The notes below the pieces were generated by a model. The model did no database searches and had not been told where the DNA came from. It worked only from the letters and a program-made list of their open reading frames with translations. From Aquificota bacterium (GTDB taxonomy: Bacteria > Thermosulfidibacterota > Thermosulfidibacteria > Thermosulfidibacterales > Thermosulfidibacteraceae), in contig WGAU01000011.1 in assembly GCA_015494645.1 (NCBI GenBank), positions 1 through 36,225 on the forward strand: 36,225 bases of DNA, given 5' to 3'. Positions 1-9,066 of the stretch are shown here, piece by piece. The stretch's first letter is position 1. Every line of letters begins with the position of its first letter. The position numbers were made by a program, and so were the translations under genes.

Positions 1-1266
1 CAGTTGAAAAGATTAAAGCAAACTCTTGAAAGGGTTTATGCCACTGTTCCCTTTTACAAAAAAAAGTTTGACGAATCTGGAATCAAGCCTGATGACATAA
101 AGAGCCTTGAAGATCTTAAGAGGCTACCTTTCACCACCAAGGATGACTTGAGGGAAAACTACCCCTTCGGTATGTTCGCCGTAGATCTCAAGCAGGTGGT
201 AAGGGTCCATGCCTCCAGCGGCACCACCGGGAAACCTACGGTTGTGGGATACACCAAAAGAGACATTGACACATGGTCGGAACTTATGGCCCGCTCCTTG
301 GCAGCCGCAGGAGTCACTAAGGAAGACATCATCCAAAACGCTTACGGGTATGGACTTTTCACAGGTGGTCTCGGAGTGCACTATGGCGCAGAAAGGATCG
401 GTGCCACTGTGATCCCCGTTTCTGGAGGCCACTCTAAAAGGCAAATAATGATCATGAAGGACTTCGGCGCCACGGTGCTTACCTGTACTCCTTCTTATGC
501 ACTGCACCTCGCAGAAGTGGCAGAGGAGATGGGAATAGATCCCAAAAGCACGAAACTCAGAGTAGGAGTTTTTGGAGCGGAGCCATGGACCGAAGAGATG
601 AGAAAACAGATTGAAGAAACTTGGAACATAAAAGCCATAGACATATACGGACTATCAGAAATCATCGGTCCTGGTGTTTCTATAGAATGCGAGGAAGCAC
701 AGAACGGACTACACATATTTGAAGATCACTTTATCCCCGAAATAATAGACCCTGAAACAGGAGAACCACTTCCCTACGGAGAATACGGAGAACTCGTAAT
801 AACAACCATAACAAAGGAAGCCTTCCCTGTTATAAGGTACAGAACAAGGGACATAACAAGACTGTTTAAAGAACCCTGCATATGTGGCAGGACCCACGTC
901 AGAATGGACAGGGTCAAGGGAAGAACAGACGACATGCTTATCATCAGAGGAGTCAACGTATTCCCATCCCAGATAGAAGAGATCCTAGTGGGTACAGAAG
1001 GGATTCTGCCCCATTACATGATCATTGTTGACAGAGATGGAACTTTGGATGTGATGGAAGTTCAAGTTGAAGTGGACGAAAAGATCTTTTCCGATGAGGT
1101 AAAAAGGCTCCAGCAACTGGCAAGGAAAATTGAGCAGAACATCAAGGACACCATAGGCATCACAGCCAAGGTAAAGCTGGTAGAACCCAAGACCCTTCAG
1201 CGTTTTGAGGGCAAGGCAAAAAGAGTCATAGACAGAAGGAAGCTTTACAACGGAGGGAAACAATGA
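1..1266 (+). CDS. paaK: phenylacetate-CoA ligase (first copy, 5' end cut by the window)
   Basis: Adenylate-forming ligase that activates an aryl acid (phenylacetate or a relative) with ATP and CoA to the aryl-acetyl-CoA. Counting from the first TTG inside the window, the phosphate-binding loop SSGTTGKPT lies at residues 71-79, YGLSE near 215-219, YRTRDIT near 280, and the C-terminal GKAKRVIDRR segment holds the usual catalytic lysine region. The reading frame is open to base 1. The paralogue at 1722 has about 20 more residues before the matching position, so the true start is probably just upstream of the window and the TTG at base 4 is internal. The gene overlaps the ACT gene by 4 nt (ATGA), so they should be co-translated. 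The exact aryl substrate cannot be read from the sequence. Confidence 0.93.
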   Translation, partial: QLKRLKQTLERVYATVPFYKKKFDESGIKPDDIKSLEDLKRLPFTTKDDLRENYPFGMFAVDLKQVVRVHASSGTTGKPTVVGYTKRDIDTWSELMARSLAAAGVTKEDIIQNAYGYGLFTGGLGVHYGAERIGATVIPVSGGHSKRQIMIMKDFGATVLTCTPSYALHLAEVAEEMGIDPKSTKLRVGVFGAEPWTEEMRKQIEETWNIKAIDIYGLSEIIGPGVSIECEEAQNGLHIFEDHFIPEIIDPETGEPLPYGEYGELVITTITKEAFPVIRYRTRDITRLFKEPCICGRTHVRMDRVKGRTDDMLIIRGVNVFPSQIEEILVGTEGILPHYMIIVDRDGTLDVMEVQVEVDEKIFSDEVKRLQQLARKIEQNIKDTIGITAKVKLVEPKTLQRFEGKAKRVIDRRKLYNGGKQ

Positions 1267-1694
1267 AGGTTGAGCAGATTTCCGTATTTTTGGAAAACAA
1301 GGCCGGCAGGTTAGCAGAGGTGGCCCAGATTCTGGGAGAAAACGGCATAAACATCCGGGCACTTTCTCTGGCAGACACAACTGACTTCGGCATTCTTAGG
1401 CTCATCGTAAACGACAGGAAGAAGGCAAAAGAAGTACTGAAAAACGCTGGCTTCACCGTTGGAATAACGGAGGTCATAGCCGTTGAGGTAGACGATCAGC
1501 CTGGAGGGCTGTCCAAAATACTCAAACCCCTTGCGGATAACGAAATAAATGTAGAGTACATGTACGCCTTTGTGGAAAAGAGCAGAAACAAGGCGGTTCT
1601 CATATTCAAGTTTGAAAATATAGACAAAGCCATTGAGGTGCTAAAGGCCAACAACATTACCATACTTGAGGGCGAACAGGTTTATAACCTTTAA
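1263..1694 (+). CDS. tandem ACT-domain amino-acid-binding protein
   Basis: A 143-residue protein made of two ACT domains and nothing else. The first covers about residues 1-68 (start VEQISVFLENKAGRL) and the second about 70-143 (VDDQPGGLSKILKPL). ACT domains bind amino acids and allosterically regulate or sense them. Free-standing ACT-ACT proteins are often found beside paaK and ior genes. A GGAGGG ribosome site sits just before the ATG, and that ATG overlaps the stop of paaK. Position between two aryl-CoA ligases suggests it senses an aromatic or branched amino acid and tunes these enzymes. That role is inferred from context; the ligand is unknown. Confidence 0.88.
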   Translation: MKVEQISVFLENKAGRLAEVAQILGENGINIRALSLADTTDFGILRLIVNDRKKAKEVLKNAGFTVGITEVIAVEVDDQPGGLSKILKPLADNEINVEYMYAFVEKSRNKAVLIFKFENIDKAIEVLKANNITILEGEQVYNL

Positions 1695-1721
1695 GCATTA
1701 AGTTCCGCTCGGAGGTAGAGA

Positions 1722-3059
1722 ATGATTTTTGAACCTGAGTATGAGTGTATGCCTCTGGACGAACTGAAGACTCTCCAGCTCTACAGGTTGAAAAAGCAGT
1801 TGAGAAGAGTCTATGAAAAGGTTAAGCCTTACAGGAAAAAAATGGAAGAAGCAGGGATCAAACCCGAAGACATAAAAAGCCTTGAAGATACAAAATACCT
1901 TCCCTTCACCACCAAAGACGACTTTAGAGAAAACTACCCTTACGGACTTTTTGCCACCCCTATGGAAGAGATTGTGAGGATTCATTCCTCCAGCGGAACC
2001 ACCGGCAAGCCTACGGTGGTGGGATATACGAAGAGAGACTTAGAGACTTGGGCTACCCTAACCGCAAGGATACTGTCCGCAGGAGGAGTGCGTAAGAACG
2101 ACATAGTACAAATCGCCTTCGGATACGGCTTATTCACTGGCGGGTTCGGCCTACATTACGGGGCGGAGAAACTGGGCGCCACGGTAATTCCCGTATCTTC
2201 AGGCCAGACAAAAAGGCAGATAATGATCATGAAGGACTACGGAACCACCGCCTTAGTGTGCACCCCCTCATATGCCCTCCACATAGCGGAAGTGCTGGAG
2301 GAGATGGGCATATCCCCCGACGAGCTGAAATTGAGAGTAGGTTTATTCGGTGCCGAACCATGGACAGAGAACATGCGACAGGAAATAGAAAAGAGACTCG
2401 GCATAACCGCCACCGACAACTACGGACTATCGGAAGTGATGGGACCTGGAGTGTCAGGAGAGTGCATAGAAGCAAAAAGCGGTCTGCACATATTTGAAGA
2501 CCACTTCTACGCAGAGGTTATAAATCCAGAAACCGGTGAACCGCTCCCAGAAGGGGAATGGGGAGAATTGGTAATCACCACCCTTACCAAAGAGGCTCTA
2601 CCGCTGATAAGGTACAGAACAAGGGACATAACCAAGCTTTACAGAGAGAAATGTCCCTGCGGGAGAACTCTCGTAAAGATGGCCAAGCCCAGTGGAAGAA
2701 CTGACGACATGCTCATAGTCAGGGGCGTGAACATATTCCCGTCTCAGGTAGAAGAGGCTCTTCTGGAAATAGAAGGCATAAGTCCACACTACCAGATAGT
2801 GGTGGACAGGAAAGGCTACCTTGACGAGATGGAAGTATGGGTTGAAGCATCCGAAAAGATATTCTTTGACTCAATGAGAAAGCAAAAGGAGCTCCTTGAT
2901 ACTATCACAGAACATCTACAGCAGGCTCTTGGAGTAAAGGTAAAGGTAAAGCTGGTGGAACCCAAAACCCTTGAAAGAACCGCTGGCAAGGCAAAAAGAG
3001 TCATAGACAGGAGGGATCTACCCAAATATGTCCCAGAAAAGTACCTCAAAGAAAACTGA
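1722..3059 (+). CDS. paaK: phenylacetate-CoA ligase (second copy, complete)
   Basis: Complete 445-residue paralogue of the upstream ligase, close to the usual length of the family. The ATP-binding loop SSGTTGKPT is at 90-98, followed by YGLSE and YRTRDIT motifs, a CPCGR cysteine pair and the C-terminal AGKAKRVIDRR lysine segment. A GGAGG ribosome site precedes the ATG at 1722. The two copies align throughout but differ at many residues, so this is an old duplication kept in cis. They may have different aryl-acid preferences, for example phenylacetate versus 4-hydroxyphenylacetate or indoleacetate (inference). Its last 32 nt overlap iorA. Confidence 0.95.
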   Translation: MIFEPEYECMPLDELKTLQLYRLKKQLRRVYEKVKPYRKKMEEAGIKPEDIKSLEDTKYLPFTTKDDFRENYPYGLFATPMEEIVRIHSSSGTTGKPTVVGYTKRDLETWATLTARILSAGGVRKNDIVQIAFGYGLFTGGFGLHYGAEKLGATVIPVSSGQTKRQIMIMKDYGTTALVCTPSYALHIAEVLEEMGISPDELKLRVGLFGAEPWTENMRQEIEKRLGITATDNYGLSEVMGPGVSGECIEAKSGLHIFEDHFYAEVINPETGEPLPEGEWGELVITTLTKEALPLIRYRTRDITKLYREKCPCGRTLVKMAKPSGRTDDMLIVRGVNIFPSQVEEALLEIEGISPHYQIVVDRKGYLDEMEVWVEASEKIFFDSMRKQKELLDTITEHLQQALGVKVKVKLVEPKTLERTAGKAKRVIDRRDLPKYVPEKYLKEN

Positions 3060-4770
3060 ATTTCTGCTCGGCAACGAATCCATAGCTGCAGCCGCTCTCA
3101 GCGCCGGTGTTAGATATGCTTCAAGCTACCCTGGCACCCCTGCCTCGGAAATTTTACCCGCATTCTTTGGATTTGCCGAAAGATACGGCGTTGAGGTAGA
3201 AGGGGGCTGGATGATCAACGAAAAGGTGGCCTTTGAAGCAGCCCTCGCCGCATCCTGGGCAGGAACCAACGCTATGGTCTCTATGAAGCAGGTGGGACTG
3301 AACGTAGCCATGGACCCTCTCATGAGCTCCGCATACACAGGTACAGAAGCTGGTTTCATCATCGTATCCGTTGACGATCCAGGTCCATACAGCTCGCAAA
3401 CAGAGCAAGACTCCAGATTCGCCGCCATGTTTGCAAAAATTCCAGTATACGATCCAGCATCTCCTAAGGATGCCTACTCCGTAGTTAAAAAGGCTGTTGC
3501 CCTATCTCAACAGTTCAAGATCCCTGTGGTTGTGAGACCGGTGCTAAGAGTAGCACATTCCCGACAGGATGTAGAAATAGAAATCCCCGATAGCGAAATA
3601 AAGCCAACAGCAAACTTTCACAAAAAGCCCGGCGTCTGGACAGCCACGCCCAAATTTCGGCTTGAACTGCACAAAAAGCTCAACGAAAAGTTAGAAGAAA
3701 TAGCACGAATCAACTCGCTAAACATAGAAAATCAGCTAAACAAAGTAAAAAGTAGCGATTGCCTGTTTATTACCTCCGGTGCACTATGCCACTACCTATG
3801 CGACCTTGGAATAGAAAATGTAATAAAGATAGATATGCCTTTCCCTTTAAGTTCAGATATTCTAAAAAGCATTTGTGAAAGCTTTCAAACCGTATGGGTT
3901 ATAGAGGAAACCTATCCTGTGATAGAACTTCAAATCCCAGAAAGAAAAAACGTGAAGGGAAGGCTATCTGGGCACATACCAAAGGCTGGCGAAATAACAT
4001 TACAGAAGCTAAAAGAAATTATAGATCCTCCCCGAACCGTCAAAACGGTTAGCTTTCCCGAAAAGAAACCAAGGCTATGCCCAGGATGCGGCCACAGACC
4101 GGTGTTCTACGCTATAAGAAGGAGTTTCCCCCATGGCATATATCCCAGTGACATCGGCTGCTACACCTTGGGAACCAACATAGGTGCCGTAGATACCTTT
4201 TTATGCATGGGCGCCTCTGTATCCATGGGAATGGCCTTAGCGTCTCTCTACAAAGAGGAAAAACCTGTAATCAGCACCATCGGAGATTCCACCTTTTTCC
4301 ACTCGGGGATTCCTCCCTTAATTGAGGCTGTGGAGAGGAAGGCTCCCCTTGTGCTTGTTATCCTTGACAACAAAACAACTGCCATGACAGGAGGCCAACC
4401 CGTTCCTAAAACAGACATAAAAGGAATGGTAAAGGCTACGGGGGTAATAAAAGTAGAAGAGGTTCACGCCTATGAGCTGGAAAAGGTGAAAAGCAAGCTT
4501 AAAGAGTGCTGGAATTTCAGTGCAGCAAACTCATCACCATCGGTTCTCATATGCAAATGTCCCTGCGTGGTTTACGGAGAAAAGATATCCCATGGAAAGC
4601 CCCACAAAGTTGACACGGAAAAGTGCACAAATTGTGGAATATGCTACAACGTGTTTGAGTGTCCTGCCATTGAAGAGAAAAACGGGAAAGCTTGGATAGA
4701 TCCCATCCTCTGTACAGGATGCGAAGTATGCGTAAAAGTCTGTCCCTTTTCTGCCATCTACTCATCCTAA
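3028..4770 (+). CDS. iorA: indolepyruvate:ferredoxin oxidoreductase, alpha subunit
   Basis: A 580-residue large subunit of the thiamine-diphosphate enzyme that interconverts aryl pyruvates with aryl-acetyl-CoA, CO2 and reduced ferredoxin. The N-terminal oxidoreductase domain begins with FLLGNESIAAAAL and contains YPGTPASEI. The ThDP-binding region has GDS at 419-421 and N448. Two C-terminal 4Fe-4S motifs follow: C533, C536, C539 and C545, then C562, C565, C568 and C572. The first has five residues before its last cysteine, an atypical spacing known in IorA proteins. Its partner iorB is not in the window and may lie upstream. The ATG at 3028 lies inside paaK, giving a 32-nt overlap. With the ligases, it could make aryl pyruvates from aryl acids or degrade aromatic amino acids; the direction is not visible here. 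Confidence 0.95.
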   Translation: MSQKSTSKKTEFLLGNESIAAAALSAGVRYASSYPGTPASEILPAFFGFAERYGVEVEGGWMINEKVAFEAALAASWAGTNAMVSMKQVGLNVAMDPLMSSAYTGTEAGFIIVSVDDPGPYSSQTEQDSRFAAMFAKIPVYDPASPKDAYSVVKKAVALSQQFKIPVVVRPVLRVAHSRQDVEIEIPDSEIKPTANFHKKPGVWTATPKFRLELHKKLNEKLEEIARINSLNIENQLNKVKSSDCLFITSGALCHYLCDLGIENVIKIDMPFPLSSDILKSICESFQTVWVIEETYPVIELQIPERKNVKGRLSGHIPKAGEITLQKLKEIIDPPRTVKTVSFPEKKPRLCPGCGHRPVFYAIRRSFPHGIYPSDIGCYTLGTNIGAVDTFLCMGASVSMGMALASLYKEEKPVISTIGDSTFFHSGIPPLIEAVERKAPLVLVILDNKTTAMTGGQPVPKTDIKGMVKATGVIKVEEVHAYELEKVKSKLKECWNFSAANSSPSVLICKCPCVVYGEKISHGKPHKVDTEKCTNCGICYNVFECPAIEEKNGKAWIDPILCTGCEVCVKVCPFSAIYSS

Positions 4771-5993
4771 GCTCCACCCTATACGCTCAAAACTGCCTTC
4801 CAGACTTTACAAAGGCTTTCAAAAAGGTCGCCCCTTCAGTCGTGAATATTTTCACATTAAAAAGGGTAAAACTCAAACCCAACAACCCTTACGAATACTT
4901 TGCCCAGCTATACGGTAAAATGCCCAAAGAAATAACCAAAAGAAGCCTCGGATCAGGAGTAATTTACAGCAGCGACGGCTATATCATCACCAACTACCAC
5001 GTTGTTGAAGGAGTACAGGAAATCAAGGTAGTGCTGAAAAACGGCGTAGAACTTCCAGCCAAAGTGGTAGGATTTGATAGGGGCACAGACATTGCGGTGC
5101 TAAAGGTAAATCCCAAAGGAGTCAAGCTCACCCCTGCCCCTTTGGGCGACTCAGACAAACTGGAAATAGCCGAGTGGGTTATAGCTATAGGTAATCCCTT
5201 TGGCTTGAGCTACACGGTAACGGCAGGTATCGTCTCTGCCAAAGGCAGAATCATAGGACACAAGGCCTACGATCAATTTATACAAACCGATGCCTCCATA
5301 AACCCAGGAAACAGCGGTGGTCCGTTGGTGAATGCAGAGGGCAAGGTGGTAGGCATAAACACAGCTATTGTAAAAAAAGCACAGGGCATTGGCTTTGCGA
5401 TCCCCATAAATCTGGTGAAAAGCGTTGTCTCCCAAATAATCTCCAAAGGAAAAGTATCCAGAGGATGGCTCGGCGTAGAAGCTAAAGACACCCCCAAAGG
5501 GGTCCTGATAACCAAGGTAGTGAAAGGAAGTCCAGCCCAAAAAGCTGGCTTAAAAAAGGGAGATATAATCATTGAATTCAACGGCAAAAAGGTGGACAGC
5601 GTTGTTCAACTGCCCATGTGGACCGCAGAAATACCTCCGGGAACACCTATTCTCATAGTCGTAAGAAGGAACAACAAAACGATCACAAAAACTGTGGTGC
5701 TCGGCACCTTAAAAGAGCTTAATCTGTCAGAAAGAACCCTTAAGATTCTGCACAGGTTAGGCATAAAGCTGGCAAGCGACCAGGACGGTTTCTACATAAA
5801 GGAAATCAAACCCCAGAGTCCCGCCAGTGAATCCCACCTCAAAGCCGGAGATAGGATCGTGGAAATTAACAAAGTTCCCATTCACTCAGCCGACGACATA
5901 GAAAAAGCTCTTCGCAACTCCCATTCCGGAGATTTCATATTAATCAAAGTAAGGAGAAAAGGAAAAAAGCTTTACGTAGCAATACGCCTGTAA
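4728..5993 (+). CDS. degP: HtrA/DegP-type periplasmic serine protease with two PDZ domains
   Basis: Envelope quality-control protease of about 421 residues. A short basic N-terminus and hydrophobic stretch, ending near LYA, form a signal peptide of about 20 residues. The catalytic triad is H91 (NYHVVEG), D121 (GTDIAVL) and S196 (GNSGGPL). Two PDZ domains follow, at about 240-330 and 335-421, with SRGWLGV marking the first. I chose the ATG at 4728 because AGGA lies eight bases upstream and the signal peptide starts there. ATG 4719 and ATG 4692 are longer alternatives without a good ribosome site. All choices start inside the end of iorA (43-nt overlap here), implying co-transcription with a metabolic operon, which is unusual for htrA. 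Confidence 0.93.
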   Translation: MRKSLSLFCHLLILSSTLYAQNCLPDFTKAFKKVAPSVVNIFTLKRVKLKPNNPYEYFAQLYGKMPKEITKRSLGSGVIYSSDGYIITNYHVVEGVQEIKVVLKNGVELPAKVVGFDRGTDIAVLKVNPKGVKLTPAPLGDSDKLEIAEWVIAIGNPFGLSYTVTAGIVSAKGRIIGHKAYDQFIQTDASINPGNSGGPLVNAEGKVVGINTAIVKKAQGIGFAIPINLVKSVVSQIISKGKVSRGWLGVEAKDTPKGVLITKVVKGSPAQKAGLKKGDIIIEFNGKKVDSVVQLPMWTAEIPPGTPILIVVRRNNKTITKTVVLGTLKELNLSERTLKILHRLGIKLASDQDGFYIKEIKPQSPASESHLKAGDRIVEINKVPIHSADDIEKALRNSHSGDFILIKVRRKGKKLYVAIRL

Positions 5994-6003
5994 TTGCAAC
6001 GAC

Positions 6004-6981
6004 CTACAGGTTTATATCCCTCAACCAGATTTTATTCTCCAAATACCACTGCACCGCTCGTTCCAGTCCAGTGTCTATGTCCGTTTCTGGAGCCCAGTTC
6101 AGAACCCTCTTAGCCTTATCTATATCCGCCCATGTGGTTTTCAAATCCGCTTTATGGAAAGGCTTACGTTCTACCCTTGCCTTCTTGCCCAGAAGCAACT
6201 CCAACTTCTCTATGATGATGTTCAAAGATATGGGATTCTTGCCCCCACCGAGATTAATGATCTCGTATCCTACTTCTTTAAGGCCAAGCACCGTTCCTCT
6301 CGCTATATCGTCAACATAGGTAAAATCTCTGGACTGGGTGCCATCACCGTAGAGCTGTATTGGCTTACCCTCATCAATCCACTTGATAAACCTGAAAATA
6401 CTCATGTCAGGCCTGCCAGCAGGGCCATAAACTGTAAAGTAGCGAAGAACGGTAACATCTATACCATAAAGGTAATGGTAGGTGTATGCCATCACTTCCG
6501 CTGCCTTTTTGGACGCTGCGTAGGGAGAAATGGGAGTGTTAACGGGAAGATCCTCTTTAAAAGGCATGGGCTGTCCTGCGTAAAGGGAAGAGGTGGAAGC
6601 AAGTACGAACTTTTTTATCCCCTTTTCCCTCATAAGCTCAAGCAGGTTCAGCGTTCCTTGAGCGTTGGTCTGCATATAAACATGGGGATTTTCCATGGAG
6701 TATCTAACCCCCGCACGGGCAGCAAGGTTTATCACCGCATCAAACTTGAAGTAATCGAAAATTACCTTCATAGCACCATAATTCTCTATATCCGCCTCAA
6801 AAAAGCGGTAGTTGTCGTATTGTAAAAGCCTCTCGTTCCTCCAGTGCTTCAACCTCGGATCGTAGTAGTCATTCATATTATCAACGCCAACAACAAAGTA
6901 TCCATCTTTGAGCAGAAACTCTGCTGTCCTCCAGCCTATAAAACCTGCAGAACCGGTAAGGAGAATGGTCTGTTTACCCAT
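6004..6981 (-). CDS. NAD-dependent sugar epimerase, UDP-glucuronate 4-epimerase-like
   Basis: Extended short-chain dehydrogenase of 325 residues. The Rossmann motif TGSAGFIG gives G10, G13 and G16; the active site has serines at 131-132, Y154 and K158 (YAASK). The run YFTVYGPAGRPDM and the phrase PISPYAASKKA closely resemble bacterial UDP-glucuronate 4-epimerases, which make UDP-galacturonate for surface polysaccharides. Related UDP-glucose or NDP-hexose epimerases cannot be excluded. One base separates it from the deacetylase gene, and a glycosyltransferase lies further upstream, so the three likely act on one extracellular glycan. It ends 10 nt from the convergent htrA gene. Confidence 0.87.
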   Translation of the reverse strand: MGKQTILLTGSAGFIGWRTAEFLLKDGYFVVGVDNMNDYYDPRLKHWRNERLLQYDNYRFFEADIENYGAMKVIFDYFKFDAVINLAARAGVRYSMENPHVYMQTNAQGTLNLLELMREKGIKKFVLASTSSLYAGQPMPFKEDLPVNTPISPYAASKKAAEVMAYTYHYLYGIDVTVLRYFTVYGPAGRPDMSIFRFIKWIDEGKPIQLYGDGTQSRDFTYVDDIARGTVLGLKEVGYEIINLGGGKNPISLNIIIEKLELLLGKKARVERKPFHKADLKTTWADIDKAKRVLNWAPETDIDTGLERAVQWYLENKIWLRDINL

Positions 6982-6982
6982 C

Positions 6983-8026
6983 TCAGACTCCTATTTTCAG
7001 AACTTTCAAAGCATTATAGCCGTATCCAGATGCACAGGCATAAAATCTCTTAAGAAATTTTATCCAACTCCTTCTTGCCCCAAGCCTCGGAATGTGAAAA
7101 ACATCGTCTGCACAGGAAATTAATCTTTTCTCCGTAGTATAACAAGCTTTGAACCCAGCAGCCTTTGCAAGCTCTACAGAAAGCTCACTATACTCACCCC
7201 AAGGCCAAGCAAGATGTATTACCTTTTTACCCAAGTTTTCCTCAATCAATCTTTTTGAAGTTTCAAGTTCGCCAAGTATCCTTTTCCTTTGTTCTTCTTC
7301 AGTCTCAGGAATCACGAGCTTTTCCCATTCAACCTTTTCAAGACAATCTGGAGTTAGTTCGCAAAAGTTTAGCAGAGGGTGTTTCCATTTAAAGGATCTT
7401 ACCTTCAATGAACTCTCAAGGAAAAACACAGGCACTCCCTCTCTCAATCTATGCACTATATGCCTGAGCCACCATCTTCTGCTGGAGCTTTTTCCTGCAA
7501 AGCCCTTATACGTTCCTGCAATTCTCGGCGGATAAGACGGCAACTTTAAATGTAAATGTCCATGGGATTCAACTCTCACGCTGGCTTTATCAATGTATCT
7601 GGCCTCTTCCCAAGTCATAAATCCACTTTGATACGGAGAAGTGGTATCCCTGTATTTTAAAGAAACAGGGGAAGGTTTCACAAAATCCTTCAAAGACGCT
7701 TTACCACTCCAATAATCCCTCAAAGTTATCCTTTTACCACCATCCAATATTCTGGAAGTGCTTATAAACACAGTGGCAGTGAGCCCATACTTTGAAATTA
7801 TAGGTTCGGCAAAAGAGTATGTTTCATAAAAGCCATCGTCAAAAGTGATGGCAACCGTAGGCTTTAAAGGTACACGGCCTTTCTCAATAAATTCACAAAC
7901 ATCATCCAAGGAACAAACATTGGCATTTTCTGAGAGGAATCGCATTTGCCTATCAAATAAGGACAAAGAAATGTCAACTTCTCCTTCAATTGAAACTCTG
8001 TGATAGTAATATATCCACAAACTCAT
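6983..8026 (-). CDS. polysaccharide deacetylase family protein (NodB fold)
   Basis: A 347-residue carbohydrate esterase family 4 protein. Motif 1, AITFDDGF, places the catalytic and metal-binding aspartates at D63 and D64. Motif 2, SHGHLHL, supplies metal ligands H155 and H159. A later AWPWGEY segment matches the motif 3 region. The start (WIYYYHRV) is typical of the family. There is no clear signal peptide, so it may act on a lipid-linked or cytoplasmic intermediate, or its secretion route is not obvious. The ATG overlaps the glycosyltransferase stop by 4 nt. De-N-acetylation of a surface glycan is the likely reaction; the substrate is not determinable. Confidence 0.88.
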   Translation of the reverse strand: MSLWIYYYHRVSIEGEVDISLSLFDRQMRFLSENANVCSLDDVCEFIEKGRVPLKPTVAITFDDGFYETYSFAEPIISKYGLTATVFISTSRILDGGKRITLRDYWSGKASLKDFVKPSPVSLKYRDTTSPYQSGFMTWEEARYIDKASVRVESHGHLHLKLPSYPPRIAGTYKGFAGKSSSRRWWLRHIVHRLREGVPVFFLESSLKVRSFKWKHPLLNFCELTPDCLEKVEWEKLVIPETEEEQRKRILGELETSKRLIEENLGKKVIHLAWPWGEYSELSVELAKAAGFKACYTTEKRLISCADDVFHIPRLGARRSWIKFLKRFYACASGYGYNALKVLKIGV

Positions 8027-9066
8027 ACCAAATCCTTATACATTAAAGCATACCTACAGCCCATTGCTTCACAAGAAAACTTGCCACTCCATTTTACAGC
8101 ATTTACAGAAGTGCGCTTAGAAGCTACAGGTGTAGATAAAAGTCTTAAAAGGACCTTACCAAAGGGCTCCTTATCTCCCAACCCTACCAACCTTCCAACT
8201 TTCCAAGAAACAACTTCCTCAAAAGCGGGAATTTTGTATGCAACCACAGGTAATCCGAACTTAAAATACTCAAGTACAGAAACCGGCATACCCTCCCTTT
8301 CAGAAGTAGAAACACCGATCAAAGATTTGGATAGATACTCACCTACGTTTTCCACAAATCCCGGCATGTACACAAAATCTGGAATAGACTTTTTCACTTC
8401 CCCATACAACTCGCCGGCACCAAGCATGGCTGCTTTAACCCTTATGATTCTTGAAACATACTTAACGATCTTTACAAAATCCAAAGGCCTTTTTTGGGAA
8501 GAGAACCGGGCAACCCATACCAAATCAAAATATTTTTCTCCTAAAGATTCCTCAGAAAAGAATGGACAGTTATAGATAACAATTCCACAAGGGTCAAACC
8601 ACACTCTCTTCACCACGGACCTTCTAACAGCACAGGATACATAAATAGCCTTTAATGCTCTCTTTAATACCTCTTTCTCAAACAAAAGCCATAGTGGCTT
8701 TTTATACGGTGGATGATAACTGTGATACTGGACAATAAAGGACTTACCAGCACATATTAGGGCAAGTCCTACCCTCATGAGTGAAGGATAACCATGTATG
8801 TGGGCAACATCAAAGTCTAATGTTCTCAAGTACTTCACAAAAGACACAAAAGAGATAGCTGCCTTAGGACCATATCCGTGTCGGACAAGCTTCTTGAGCC
8901 TGACATTAACACCTACAGATTCAAGCTCTTCTTTTAATTCTCCAAGAGAAGAAAAACACAACACTTCCTGATCAAAACCTCGTTTTTTCAATTCTCTACA
9001 TAAGGTTATTAAAAATCTTTGTTTTCCCCCGAAAGTTAGCTTATTGGTTAAGTGCAAAATTTTCAC
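8023..9066 (-). CDS. glycosyltransferase family 4 (GT-B fold)
   Basis: A protein of about 347 residues with the N-terminal acceptor-side motif HLTNKLTFGGKQRF and the C-terminal nucleotide-sugar motif EREGMPVSVLEYFKFGLPVV, the EX7E element of GT4 retaining glycosyltransferases. I chose the GTG at 9066 because GAGGAG lies four bases upstream and the product then begins MKILHLTNKL, the usual family start. A TTG at 9078 is the alternative. The gene starts inside the HEPN gene (26-nt overlap) and overlaps the deacetylase stop by 4 nt. It probably adds a sugar to a surface polysaccharide or lipid-linked glycan; donor and acceptor are unknown. Confidence 0.87.
   Translation of the reverse strand: MKILHLTNKLTFGGKQRFLITLCRELKKRGFDQEVLCFSSLGELKEELESVGVNVRLKKLVRHGYGPKAAISFVSFVKYLRTLDFDVAHIHGYPSLMRVGLALICAGKSFIVQYHSYHPPYKKPLWLLFEKEVLKRALKAIYVSCAVRRSVVKRVWFDPCGIVIYNCPFFSEESLGEKYFDLVWVARFSSQKRPLDFVKIVKYVSRIIRVKAAMLGAGELYGEVKKSIPDFVYMPGFVENVGEYLSKSLIGVSTSEREGMPVSVLEYFKFGLPVVAYKIPAFEEVVSWKVGRLVGLGDKEPFGKVLLRLLSTPVASKRTSVNAVKWSGKFSCEAMGCRYALMYKDLV

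Noticed and set aside
5987..6010. CCTGTA/TACAGG inverted repeat between convergent htrA and epimerase as a bidirectional terminator
   Set aside because: The stem is only six bases, the loop is 12 nt and no T-run follows on either strand.
6154..6825. 223-residue open frame on the plus strand
   Set aside because: It is antisense to the epimerase gene, whose motifs are intact. It is a shadow of its codon use.
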